Assembly: GCA_023381255.1 (NCBI GenBank) | Contig: JAMCTX010000002.1 | Span: 54,742 to 118,741, forward strand | Source: Nitrososphaerota archaeon | GTDB lineage: Archaea > Thermoproteota > Nitrososphaeria > Conexivisphaerales > UBA164 | Length of the DNA stretch: 64,000 bases | Reading direction: 5' to 3' | Part shown: piece after piece, positions 8,045-15,586 of the stretch | Position numbering within the stretch: position 1 is the stretch's first letter | Layout: the number at the start of each line of letters is the position of its first letter | Notes under the pieces: model-generated | The model's database searches: none | What the model was told of the DNA's origin: nothing | What the model saw: only the letters and a program-made list of their open reading frames with translations | Program-made: the position numbers and the translations under genes

Positions 8045-8530
8045 ATGGACCCCGTTGATCTGTTGCTTTACGAACATTCAGCGCTGAGAGTTCTCAAATC
8101 CGAATGGGAAGGCGGATATCAGAGAGTGGACTTTAAAATGTTGAACGACTTTGTGGTCAACCATCATGCCAGGGTGGAGGACGTTTATGTCTTCCCCATG
8201 ATCAAGGCCTCCAATCCGGATGACCTTGAACTGGCAAAAAACGTTGACAGAATAAGCGCCGACCATAAATTAATCGAGACGCTAGGAAGCAACATAGTAA
8301 AGTGGATCAGCAGCAACGATACAGATATGCTGAAAAGGAGAATCCCGGTCTACTGGAAAATACTTTCGGAGCACAACATGACAGAAGAAAAAACTGTATT
8401 TTACAGGCTGAAGGGCACCCTGGACAGCGTAAACGGCATAGTCGAAAGCATAAAATCATTTGGAATAGATGAATACATTAAAATTACAGGCATTTCCAGT
8501 TCAATGCTGGAGATGTATTTTTCGCCATGA
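8045..8530 (+). CDS. Hemerythrin-like HHE domain protein
   Basis: A 161-residue four-helix protein with the hemerythrin-like ligand pattern: H11, H40-H41, E45, H74, H110 and E114 (motifs EHSALR, NHHARVEDVYVFP, DHKLIE, EHNMTEEKTVFY). These residues would hold a non-haem di-iron centre used for oxygen or nitric-oxide sensing or for iron handling. The last 25 residues are non-canonical. Its stop overlaps the start of the alpha/beta hydrolase (ATGA), so the two form an operon. Function within the pair is not known. Confidence 0.82.
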   Translation: MDPVDLLLYEHSALRVLKSEWEGGYQRVDFKMLNDFVVNHHARVEDVYVFPMIKASNPDDLELAKNVDRISADHKLIETLGSNIVKWISSNDTDMLKRRIPVYWKILSEHNMTEEKTVFYRLKGTLDSVNGIVESIKSFGIDEYIKITGISSSMLEMYFSP

Positions 8531-9117
8531 GCAAGGAAGTAAATATTGACATAGACGGATACAACGTAAGGTATTTTGAAAAGGGCACGGGAAAGCCGGT
8601 TGTAATCCTGCACGGGGCTTCTTTCAACGCCGAAATATGGGTTAAAACCGGAACCCTGGATGCGATAGCCGGTTCCGGCTGGAGGCCGATTTCCGTGGAC
8701 ATGCCAGGGTTCGGGAAAACCGAGCGCGGCGGATATGACACCGTTGCGTCGTTTCTTGACAGGCTTTTCGGGAAACTCGGCATAGAGAAGGCGGTTATCG
8801 CAGGGGCGTCGCTGGGGGGAAGGGAGGCACTTGCATTCTCGGTCAAATACCCGCAGAGGGTGACCGGGCTGGTTCTCGTTGGCGCGGTAAGCGTGTGGAT
8901 GTATGAGGACATGCTTGAAAGGATAAAGGGGGTGCCCGCGCTGCTGATCTGGGGAAGCGAAGATAACATATCGCCAAAGGAGAATTACCAGATAATCATG
9001 AAGCATCTGACGAATTCCAGGCTTGCTATAATAGGAAAAATACACCCCTGCTATCTTGAAGAGCCCGCTAAATTTAACATGGAACTGACGGATTTTCTAA
9101 AATCCATTACTGCTTAG
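8527..9117 (+). CDS. Alpha/beta hydrolase, ABHD14-like
   Basis: A 196-residue single-domain hydrolase. It keeps the oxyanion motif LHGASFNAEIW (about residues 28-38), TLDAIAGSGWRPISVDMPGFG, the nucleophile elbow GASLGG (S95), an aspartate in IWGSED and a late histidine in GKIHPC. The LHGASF...W...TLD..A..G.R...VD.PGFG pattern resembles the ABHD14 (CIB) family. Recent work on mammalian ABHD14 ties it to deacylation, but the archaeal substrate is unknown. Coupled by a 4-bp overlap to the hemerythrin-like gene; its 3' end overlaps the convergent TtuA gene by 11 bp. Confidence 0.8.
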   Translation: MSKEVNIDIDGYNVRYFEKGTGKPVVILHGASFNAEIWVKTGTLDAIAGSGWRPISVDMPGFGKTERGGYDTVASFLDRLFGKLGIEKAVIAGASLGGREALAFSVKYPQRVTGLVLVGAVSVWMYEDMLERIKGVPALLIWGSEDNISPKENYQIIMKHLTNSRLAIIGKIHPCYLEEPAKFNMELTDFLKSITA

Positions 9118-10066
9118 CTGCCAGTTTATTTTTTATGGAACAAAACGAGCATATTTCCCTGTCCTTCGTAGTCGGCCTGCCGCACAGCTTGCACCTTCCC
9201 ACATCTTCATCCCTTGAATATATGTCATGAAGGGCAGGCCTTATCTGCTTTTCAAACGTCTTGACCATATTCATCATTGTGCCAGGCATTTTGGCCTCCA
9301 TGCTTTTCATCATGTCCCCGATCCTTTCCTGGCTCACTGACCCGAATTCAGAAGAATAAGGACACGGGTCGTAAATGAACGGATACCCCCTTAAAATGGC
9401 ATAGTGGAGTATTTCGCCTTCGGGCGTAAAGAAAAGCGGCTTGACCTTTTTTACGCAGTACCCCCTTTCGGGCGGGTTTACCATTGAGTTTCTGGAAAGG
9501 CTTTCTAGGTTGCCGTACACATACCCAGAAAATATGAACTGTGCCATATCGTCCAGATTATGCCCGGTGGCAAGCGTGTCCGCGTCCATTTCCTCAGCAG
9601 CAGCATTGAGTATGTACCTTTTGGACAGCCCGCATACACTGCATGCCGGCCTGTTTGTGCCACGTTTAGCCTTGTCGATTGTAAAATTATAATCGCTGCC
9701 AAGGTCTATTACCTTGTATTTTACGTGCGCGATCTCAAAGTTCTTGACTGCAGTTTCCACGCTCTTCCTTGAATAGCCCGTGCCGTTATCTATTCCAAGG
9801 TCAATTGTAAGGCCTACAATTTCTATATTAAGCTGTTTTGACGCCTGGCTGAGAAGGTGAAGCATGGTGGTGCTGTCCTTTCCGCCTGATACCGCTACGG
9901 CGACCCTCTTCGAGTTTTCAAACAGCCTGTACCTTTTGGAATCCCTGATGAACCGCTGGTCGAACCATTCAATAAAATGTTCACGGCACAGGTACATTTT
10001 CATGTAGGGAATTTCTCGCACAGCTTCCTTATCGCACAGGCTGCATTTCATTACAGGTTTAGACAA
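9107..10066 (-). CDS. ttuA: tRNA 2-thiouridine synthetase, TtuA/Ncs6 family
   Basis: A 319-residue ATP-dependent thiolase that activates a tRNA uridine by adenylation and replaces oxygen with sulfur; in thermophiles it makes s2T54, in others it modifies U34. The N-terminal zinc ribbon is C8-C11 plus C27/H30 (CSLCDKEA, YLCREH). The PP-loop SGGKDS is at residues 60-65. The iron-sulfur cysteines appear in RPACSVCGL and YDPCPYSS, and the C-terminal zinc ribbon in CKLCGRP and CSFCS. The overall domain order is exactly that of TtuA. Divergent from the RuBisCO gene. Confidence 0.9.
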   Translation of the reverse strand: MSKPVMKCSLCDKEAVREIPYMKMYLCREHFIEWFDQRFIRDSKRYRLFENSKRVAVAVSGGKDSTTMLHLLSQASKQLNIEIVGLTIDLGIDNGTGYSRKSVETAVKNFEIAHVKYKVIDLGSDYNFTIDKAKRGTNRPACSVCGLSKRYILNAAAEEMDADTLATGHNLDDMAQFIFSGYVYGNLESLSRNSMVNPPERGYCVKKVKPLFFTPEGEILHYAILRGYPFIYDPCPYSSEFGSVSQERIGDMMKSMEAKMPGTMMNMVKTFEKQIRPALHDIYSRDEDVGRCKLCGRPTTKDREICSFCSIKNKLAAKQ

Positions 10067-10110
10067 GGCCGGATATTAAAACATCTCTGTCATTTTGAAA
10101 AAAATCGTGA

Positions 10111-10121
10111 AATATATAAAT
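10111..10121 (+). promoter_or_regulatory. TATA box of the RuBisCO gene
   Basis: AATATATAAAT, centred about 29 bp before the ATG at 10145. The spacing implies a leader of a few bases at most and helps rule out the long in-frame N-terminal extension upstream. Confidence 0.55.
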
Positions 10122-10144
10122 ACTCTTGGTGTCAATATACATGT

Positions 10145-11443
10145 ATGAGCGAAGAAAAGGTTGATTGGTATCTGGACTTTGTGGACAGCAAAAGGGAACC
10201 AAGGAAGGATGAAATTCAGCTGCTTTTCAAGGTTACCCCGGCGAAGGGGTTCAGCATTGAAGAGGCGGCCGGAAGGATTGCAAGCGAAAGCAGCGTGGGA
10301 ACGTGGACAACGCTTTCCACCCTGACCCAGGAAACCATAAACAGAATGGCCAAGGCGTACAGAATATCCAATGACCTGGTATGGGTTACATATCCGCTGG
10401 AACTGTTTGAGCTCGGAAGCATACCGCAGCTGTTCTCGTCGGTATTTGGGAACATTTACGGAATGAAAGCAGTATCAAGGTTAAGGATCATGGACATAAA
10501 GTTCCCCGAGGAATACGTGAAAAGTTTCAGGGGACCCCAGTTTGGCCTTGAGGGGGTTCAAAACATACTGAAGGTAAAGGGAAGGCCGATACTGGCCACC
10601 GTGCCAAAGCCAAAGCTGAGCCCCAGCCCTGAAGCGCACGCAAAGATAGGCTATGAAATATGGATGGGCGGGGAGGACCTCTTAAAGGACGACGAAAACC
10701 TGACGAGCCAGCCCTTTAACAAATTTGAGGACAGGGTCAGGGAGGTTTTAAAATACAGGGACAAGGCGGAAAAGGAGACAGGCGAAAGGAAGAGCGCCCT
10801 GATAAACATCACGGCTGAAACCGAAGAAATGAAAAGGAGGGCAAAGCTGGTGAAGGACTACGGCGGGGAGTTCATAATGATAGACATACTCACCGTCGGA
10901 TGGGCAGCGCTTCAAACAATGAGGGAGGTCGCAGAAGACCTTGGGCTTGCGATTCACGCACACAGGGCATTCCATGCAGCATTCGACAAGCTGCCAGATC
11001 ATGGGGCTACAATGCTTGTGCTTGCAAAAATGTCAAGGCTGATTGGGGTTGACCTGCTCCATATAGGAACCGGTGTTGGAAAGATGGAAGGAACAAAGAG
11101 CGAAGTAATCCGGCACAAGGAAGCCGTAACTCTGGAGGACGTGCCCCAGGAAGACATTTACTTTTCACAAAAGTGGTACGGGCTCAAGCCTGTTACCCCG
11201 GTGAGCTCGGGCGGGCTGCATCCGGGATTAATACCGGCGCTGCTTGACTATATGGGACCTGATATCGCTGTCCAGATAGGCGGAGGCGTGCTTGGGAATC
11301 CTCTCGGGGCCAGGGCCGGAGCAAAGGCTGCAAGGGACGCAATAGATGCATGGCAGAAGAAGATCCCGCTGGAAGAATATGCGGAGAAAAGCAAGGAACT
11401 CAAGGCAGCCCTTGAAAAGTGGGGAACAAAGAGCTTCGAATGA
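10145..11443 (+). CDS. rbcL: Ribulose-1,5-bisphosphate carboxylase/oxygenase, form III large subunit
   Basis: A 432-residue RuBisCO large subunit; it carboxylates ribulose-1,5-bisphosphate to two 3-phosphoglycerates. The frame is open further upstream but the TATA position and the MSEEKVDWY start fix 10145. All key sites are present: GTWTT (about 52-56), GNIYGMK, the catalytic K155 in PKPKLS, the carbamylated lysine K181 with D183-E184 in GGEDLLKDDEN, HRAFHAAF, loop 6 GTGVGKMEG, SSGGLHPG and GGGVLGNPLG. Length and sequence place it with archaeal form III, which in known cases works in the AMP/nucleoside salvage route. No AMP phosphorylase, ribose-1,5-bisphosphate isomerase or phosphoribulokinase is in the window; RpiA is 30 kb away. 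Confidence 0.93.
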   Translation: MSEEKVDWYLDFVDSKREPRKDEIQLLFKVTPAKGFSIEEAAGRIASESSVGTWTTLSTLTQETINRMAKAYRISNDLVWVTYPLELFELGSIPQLFSSVFGNIYGMKAVSRLRIMDIKFPEEYVKSFRGPQFGLEGVQNILKVKGRPILATVPKPKLSPSPEAHAKIGYEIWMGGEDLLKDDENLTSQPFNKFEDRVREVLKYRDKAEKETGERKSALINITAETEEMKRRAKLVKDYGGEFIMIDILTVGWAALQTMREVAEDLGLAIHAHRAFHAAFDKLPDHGATMLVLAKMSRLIGVDLLHIGTGVGKMEGTKSEVIRHKEAVTLEDVPQEDIYFSQKWYGLKPVTPVSSGGLHPGLIPALLDYMGPDIAVQIGGGVLGNPLGARAGAKAARDAIDAWQKKIPLEEYAEKSKELKAALEKWGTKSFE

Positions 11444-12160
11444 TCACGCCAGGCCGCTTTTGATTTCCTGAATTTCCCTTAACAATTTTTCTTCAATCCT
11501 TTCCTTTCTTTCTGCATAGTATTCGTATATTTTCAATGCCTTATGCTTCATTTCTGCGGTGTTTTGGAAGGGTACCCCAGCCCTACCGATGCTTGCCTTA
11601 GATACAAGCCACGCAATGAACGATTCCGGGGATTGGTCATTTATATCCATGTAAATGGCTTCCCTTACCTTGTTATACGCAAGCGTTGCAATCATCTTCC
11701 GTTCAATTTCATCATATAGCCCGCCATCCTCGTCTATGATTCTGTGGATTTCCCCGAGCTTTTCCTTATGCATCTTGTCAAGGGCTATGCCGGTGGCGCT
11801 GCTTAAAAATCCGTTAAATTCCCTGAGAGGCCCAAGGCTGCCGTGTGAATACAATATTGACGACACTGCGGCGCTGTCAGCAACGGCCAGAACAAGTGCT
11901 TCTTTGACGTTTTCAACGTCCAGGGAAAGGGTTCCGTTTGATATCAGGGTTAATGCCTTTTCAATATCTATCGGGCCGCCGTAAACCTGGTTTCCGTTAC
12001 TTTCGATCAGCGGCACTGTTAAAATCTGCCTGCTTATTGCCAGATGATAATTCACTGACATGTCGACAAGCTTTACCGATTTTACCATATCATTGCTCTT
12101 AAGCGCCCTGAGCAGGCTGTAACTTGTGTAGCACGCCGGGTGATAATATACCGTAAACAT
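11444..12160 (-). CDS. Thioredoxin-fold (glutaredoxin-like) domain protein of unknown function
   Basis: A 238-residue protein. The N-terminal 75 residues look like a thioredoxin fold: MFTVYYHPACYTSYSLLRAL with a monothiol CYTS motif (C10-S13), a cis-proline site TVPLIE and GGPIDIEKAL as in glutathione-transferase-like domains. The remaining 160 residues are helical with no motif I recognise; a C-terminal stretch from about 205 is highly charged and likely coiled coil. No partner suggests a substrate. It is convergent with RuBisCO (no gap) and divergent from PEP carboxylase. Confidence 0.55.
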   Translation of the reverse strand: MFTVYYHPACYTSYSLLRALKSNDMVKSVKLVDMSVNYHLAISRQILTVPLIESNGNQVYGGPIDIEKALTLISNGTLSLDVENVKEALVLAVADSAAVSSILYSHGSLGPLREFNGFLSSATGIALDKMHKEKLGEIHRIIDEDGGLYDEIERKMIATLAYNKVREAIYMDINDQSPESFIAWLVSKASIGRAGVPFQNTAEMKHKALKIYEYYAERKERIEEKLLREIQEIKSGLA

Positions 12161-12205
12161 TTTTACGAACCATAGCTCGCAATATTTTTAAGCTTTATCG
12201 ACACA

Positions 12206-12239
12206 TTTTTAAATCGTGCCATTGAAGCTTTGCTTCAAT
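12206..12239 (+). promoter_or_regulatory. PEP carboxylase promoter with an 8-bp inverted repeat at the start site
   Basis: TATA box TTTTTAAA at 12206-12213, about 28 bp before the ATG at 12238, so the mRNA is leaderless. A perfect inverted repeat ATTGAAGC-TTT-GCTTCAAT occupies 12221-12239, filling the space between TATA box and start codon and including its first two bases. Such a position suits a repressor. Confidence 0.55.
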
Positions 12240-13776
12240 GAGGGTAATTCCAAGAACAATGGCGACGCAGCATCCGGACAATGCCAGGGTGCCAAACTGG
12301 GTTAGGGGAACGGAGATAATTGCCAGCGACGATGAGGTTTACGAAGCATATATTTCGTATTCAGATTTTGGCGTTGAGGAAGTCATGTGGGATGCCGAAG
12401 GCAAGGATGTTGACACCCACGTTGTCAGGAAGCTATTTACGGATTACCCCGAGCATTTCAGGGACAACGTTCTGGGAAAGGACCAGTATCTTACATACAG
12501 GGTCCCGAATCCCTCAATTGAGGGCGCTGACAGGAAGGTGTTTGCCGAAACCCTTGAAAGCATACCCATAACGTATGACGTGGCGGAGAAGTTTTACGGC
12601 GAATCAGTAACCACGCCGGTTTTCGAGGTCATCCTGCCCTTCACTACAAGCAGTGAAGAGCTGATTGCTCTTGCAAACTATTATGAAAAGGTGGTTGTCA
12701 ACAAGGAGGACACGATGCTGACTGAAAACATTTCGGTAAAGGCCATGATAGGGGAATTCAGGCCTAAAAAAATAGAGATAATTCCGCTGATCGAGGACAT
12801 GGATTCAATGCTGAATATAAAAACAATAGTGGGCAGGTACATTTCGGCATTTAATGTGCCCTACCTTAGGGCGTTTATAGCCAGGTCTGATCCAGCCATG
12901 AATTACGGCATGCTTCCTGCGGTTCTGCTATCAAAATATGCGCTTTCGGACTTAAAAGAACTTTCAACGGAATCCAACGTTGAAATATACCCCATAATAG
13001 GGGTTGGTTCGCTGCCTTTCAGGGGGCACTTCAGCCCTCGCAACGTTAAGAATTCCATGGAAGAATACAAGGGGGTTTGGACGTTTACAGTGCAGTCGGC
13101 ATTCAGGTACGATTATCCCAAGGAGGAAGTCAAGGATGCAATCAGGTACCTTAACATGAGCAAGCCTGTAGAGCCGGAGCAATTCTCAGACCATGAAAGG
13201 CAGCTGATAAGAAAAATCGCCACCGTCTACAGGGAAAGGTACCAGATGGAAATCGAAGGCCTTGCGCCCATAATAAACGAGGTTGCCGACTTTGTTCCAA
13301 GAAGGAGGGCAAGAAAGCTGCACATAGGGCTTTTCGGCTATTCGAGAAGCACTGGAAATGTAACATTGCCCCGCGCCATAACGTTTGTAGCGTCCCTGTA
13401 CACAATAGGGATACCCCCCGAAATAATAGGCCTTTCATCGCTGGGGAAACTGAACGAGCAGGAGTGGAACTTCCTGGCTGAAAAATACAAATATTTGAAG
13501 GAGGACCTCAGGGAGGCCTCCAAGTACCTCAACATGGATTCGCTGGAAATGCTGAAAAGCGGCTTTAACCTGGATGAAAGGATAATAGAACTTGTCAAGC
13601 AGGACGTTTTATTTATGGAAAACCAGATTGACGTAAAGGTGCCCAACCATCAGTACGACACGGTAAAGCACAGGCTGTTTTCAAGCCTGGCGCTGACAGC
13701 CTTGATAGAAAAAAAGGATTCAGAAGTTAAAATGGCAATATCGGAGATGGCTGCTATCAGGAACTCTCTGGGCTGA
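12238..13776 (+). CDS. ppcA: Phosphoenolpyruvate carboxylase, archaeal type
   Basis: A 512-residue archaeal-type PEP carboxylase (shorter than the bacterial enzyme of about 900 residues). It makes oxaloacetate from PEP and bicarbonate to feed the citric acid cycle. Family features are PRTMATQHPDNARVPNW at the N-terminus, EVMWDAEGKDVDTHV, PLIEDMDSM, GVGSLPFRGHFSPRN (about residues 256-270), FVPRRRARKLHIGLFGYSR and PRAITFVASLY. The start codon is fixed by the leaderless promoter. Its neighbour RuBisCO makes this a region with two CO2-fixing enzymes, but the two have separate promoters. Confidence 0.94.
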   Translation: MRVIPRTMATQHPDNARVPNWVRGTEIIASDDEVYEAYISYSDFGVEEVMWDAEGKDVDTHVVRKLFTDYPEHFRDNVLGKDQYLTYRVPNPSIEGADRKVFAETLESIPITYDVAEKFYGESVTTPVFEVILPFTTSSEELIALANYYEKVVVNKEDTMLTENISVKAMIGEFRPKKIEIIPLIEDMDSMLNIKTIVGRYISAFNVPYLRAFIARSDPAMNYGMLPAVLLSKYALSDLKELSTESNVEIYPIIGVGSLPFRGHFSPRNVKNSMEEYKGVWTFTVQSAFRYDYPKEEVKDAIRYLNMSKPVEPEQFSDHERQLIRKIATVYRERYQMEIEGLAPIINEVADFVPRRRARKLHIGLFGYSRSTGNVTLPRAITFVASLYTIGIPPEIIGLSSLGKLNEQEWNFLAEKYKYLKEDLREASKYLNMDSLEMLKSGFNLDERIIELVKQDVLFMENQIDVKVPNHQYDTVKHRLFSSLALTALIEKKDSEVKMAISEMAAIRNSLG

Positions 13777-13836
13777 TGCGAAAATTCATCGTAAAAACGC
13801 AGGGTTAAAATACGGTCAATCAAAGTAGGCTTAGGG

Positions 13837-14403
13837 TTGAGCGACCGGATTATTCTGGGAATAACGGGCATGCCTGGAGCAGGTAAAACTACAGTTGCCA
13901 AGCATATTTCATCCAGAGGGATAAAAGCGCTTGCAATGGGGGACATAATAAGGGAAAAGGCAAAAGAAATGGGATACGGGGCAGGGAAGGAAGGGCAAAA
14001 GATGGTTGTGAAAGAATTAAGGGAAGCCGGGGGGAAGGACATTGTTGCGAAGCTGACGCTGGAAAAGATGATAGGAATGGGCCTGGAAAACGTGATAATA
14101 GATGGGATAAGGTCAATGCACGAAGTGGAGCTTTTTTCAAGCAATTTCAAAGTGATACTGCTTGCAGTTCATGCAAGCCAGGCCAGGAGATACGAATTTC
14201 TGTCAAAGAGGGGAAGGACTGACGACCCGCATAAAATAGAAGACTTCAGGGAAAGGGACAAGCTGGAACTGGAGCTTGGAATAGGCACAGTGATAGCGCT
14301 TTCAGACCTGATGATAGTAAACGAAGACATCTCGCTGAACGAGCTGCACGCCCGAGCGGACAGCCTAATAGAAAAGCACAACATATTTGGCAGCAAAAAG
14401 TGA
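13837..14403 (+). CDS. UPF0200 P-loop nucleotide kinase-like protein
   Basis: A 188-residue protein with a Walker A motif GMPGAGKTTVAK (residues 11-22), MGDIIREKAKEMG, IDGIRSMHEVELF, and RRGRTDDPHKIEDFRERD-like lid residues (KRGRTDD...DFRERDKLEL). This is the archaeal UPF0200 family, related to adenylate and dephospho-CoA kinases; the substrate is not established. The start is TTG at 13837 (no ATG available before the P-loop). Situated 60 bp after PEP carboxylase; probably its own unit. Confidence 0.8.
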   Translation: MSDRIILGITGMPGAGKTTVAKHISSRGIKALAMGDIIREKAKEMGYGAGKEGQKMVVKELREAGGKDIVAKLTLEKMIGMGLENVIIDGIRSMHEVELFSSNFKVILLAVHASQARRYEFLSKRGRTDDPHKIEDFRERDKLELELGIGTVIALSDLMIVNEDISLNELHARADSLIEKHNIFGSKK

Positions 14404-14496
14404 AAAAGTTCCGGGCAAAAGGCGGCGTTCCTATCGTATATCGTCAAAAATTTTTAAAAATATGACAAAGATATAAAAGGGGCACCTGTTATTATA

Positions 14497-14955
14497 ATGA
14501 TTATGGAAGAACTTGACGAGGTGGATTCAAAAATCCTTCGGTGCCTTACGGGGGATTGCAGGCTTTCCTACAGGAAGATAGCAAATTATCTTAATCTGTC
14601 CACTTCCACTGTAAGCAAGAGGATCAACCGAATGATAGACAGCGGGATAATTTTGTCCTTTGTACCGCTGCTCAACTCCAACCTGCTGAACATAAACATG
14701 TACGTTATAGGCGCAAAGGTGAAGCCGGGGTATGACGTTGACGAACTTGCAAAAAGCATAGGCAACGAAGATTATGTTACGAACATATTTTTGACCGTCG
14801 GTTCATACGACATGATCATCATGATGGAGGCCAGGGATAACAAGGATATGCTTGAAAAAATGAAGCGGATAACAGGCATAAACGGAATCGGAAGTTTTGA
14901 ATCGTTCCAGATAATCGACATCAAAAAGCAGAGCCCGGTAAATATACCGCAGTGA
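14497..14955 (+). CDS. Lrp/AsnC family transcriptional regulator
   Basis: A 152-residue regulator. The N-terminal helix-turn-helix reads DEVDSKILRCLTGDCRLSYRKIANYLNLSTSTVSKRINRM (about residues 5-45), and the C-terminal RAM domain has YVIGAKVKPGYDVDELA and SYDMIIMMEA. Such proteins bind DNA as dimers or octamers with an amino acid as effector. A TATA element (GATATAAAAG, 14470-14479) lies about 26 bp upstream of the ATG at 14497 or 14503. Just before it is an AT-rich imperfect dyad with GTCA...TGAC ends (14443-14466), a likely autoregulatory site. Confidence 0.88.
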   Translation: MIMEELDEVDSKILRCLTGDCRLSYRKIANYLNLSTSTVSKRINRMIDSGIILSFVPLLNSNLLNINMYVIGAKVKPGYDVDELAKSIGNEDYVTNIFLTVGSYDMIIMMEARDNKDMLEKMKRITGINGIGSFESFQIIDIKKQSPVNIPQ

Positions 14956-15013
14956 AAGATGCGCAATTTGCCAAAAAACAACAGACTTGAAATCATGCTG
15001 CCACAGGGATTGA

Positions 15014-15568
15014 ATGCAAGTGGGCAGATTGAGGCTTCTGATTATATTTGAAAACCGGGGCAAAAAGGGCAGGTGCGAAGCAAAGGCCATTAAGGAGAAA
15101 CTAAAGAGCATAATTAATGCCATAAACGATGTAAGAGTTGACACAAATCACATTGAGGTTGACCTGTTTTCTGATGACGCCTGCGACACGGATAAAATCA
15201 AAGCTGAAATCAAAGAAAAAATAATTCAAACAGTAAACGTAAACGAAGAGGTAAACCCGGATTACAGGTCTTATCTGGCGCAAAGGAGGTTCTGGGAAGC
15301 CCATGAATCGCTTGAGGAGCGCTGGAAAAGGGAAAAGGACCAGAAGGTGAAGGACAGCATAAGGGTTTCAATACAATTTTGCGCCGCAATGGTGCACTAC
15401 CAGAGGTGCAACGTAGAGACCGCAAAGGAAATTTTAAAGCGCGCAATGGCAATAAACTCCGACATTCAGCTTGTGCAAAGCATCATAGGGGTTAATATGA
15501 ACAGCATGGACAGGATTGACCCGGATCTGGAGCAGGCAATTAACCAGATGGTTGAAGCCGGCCATTAA
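15014..15568 (+). CDS. DUF309 domain protein
   Basis: A 184-residue protein. The C-terminal half has the DUF309 signature RRFWEAHESLEERWKR (about residues 93-108) and a following helical segment with HYQRCN. The N-terminal 90 residues are a mixed alpha/beta region (MQVGRLRLLIIFENRGKKG) that I do not recognise. DUF309 has no known biochemical activity. It lies 58 bp after the Lrp gene and 18 bp before the AmrS gene, in the same direction, so it may be co-transcribed with AmrS. Confidence 0.65.
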   Translation: MQVGRLRLLIIFENRGKKGRCEAKAIKEKLKSIINAINDVRVDTNHIEVDLFSDDACDTDKIKAEIKEKIIQTVNVNEEVNPDYRSYLAQRRFWEAHESLEERWKREKDQKVKDSIRVSIQFCAAMVHYQRCNVETAKEILKRAMAINSDIQLVQSIIGVNMNSMDRIDPDLEQAINQMVEAGH

Positions 15569-15586
15569 ATTTCAGCAAAATGTATA

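Noticed and set aside
8401-9045. Long minus-strand open frame opposite the alpha/beta hydrolase
   Set aside because: The plus strand carries a clear hydrolase with nucleophile elbow; the antisense frame has no motif and is a shadow.
9977-10144. N-terminal extension of the RuBisCO reading frame
   Set aside because: It overlaps the TtuA gene on the other strand, contains no family sequence, and the TATA box at 10111 places the mRNA start after it.
13650-14150. Minus-strand open frame across the PEP carboxylase end and the UPF0200 gene
   Set aside because: It overlaps two well-supported genes and its composition (Ser/Phe/Pro-rich) is typical of antisense translation.
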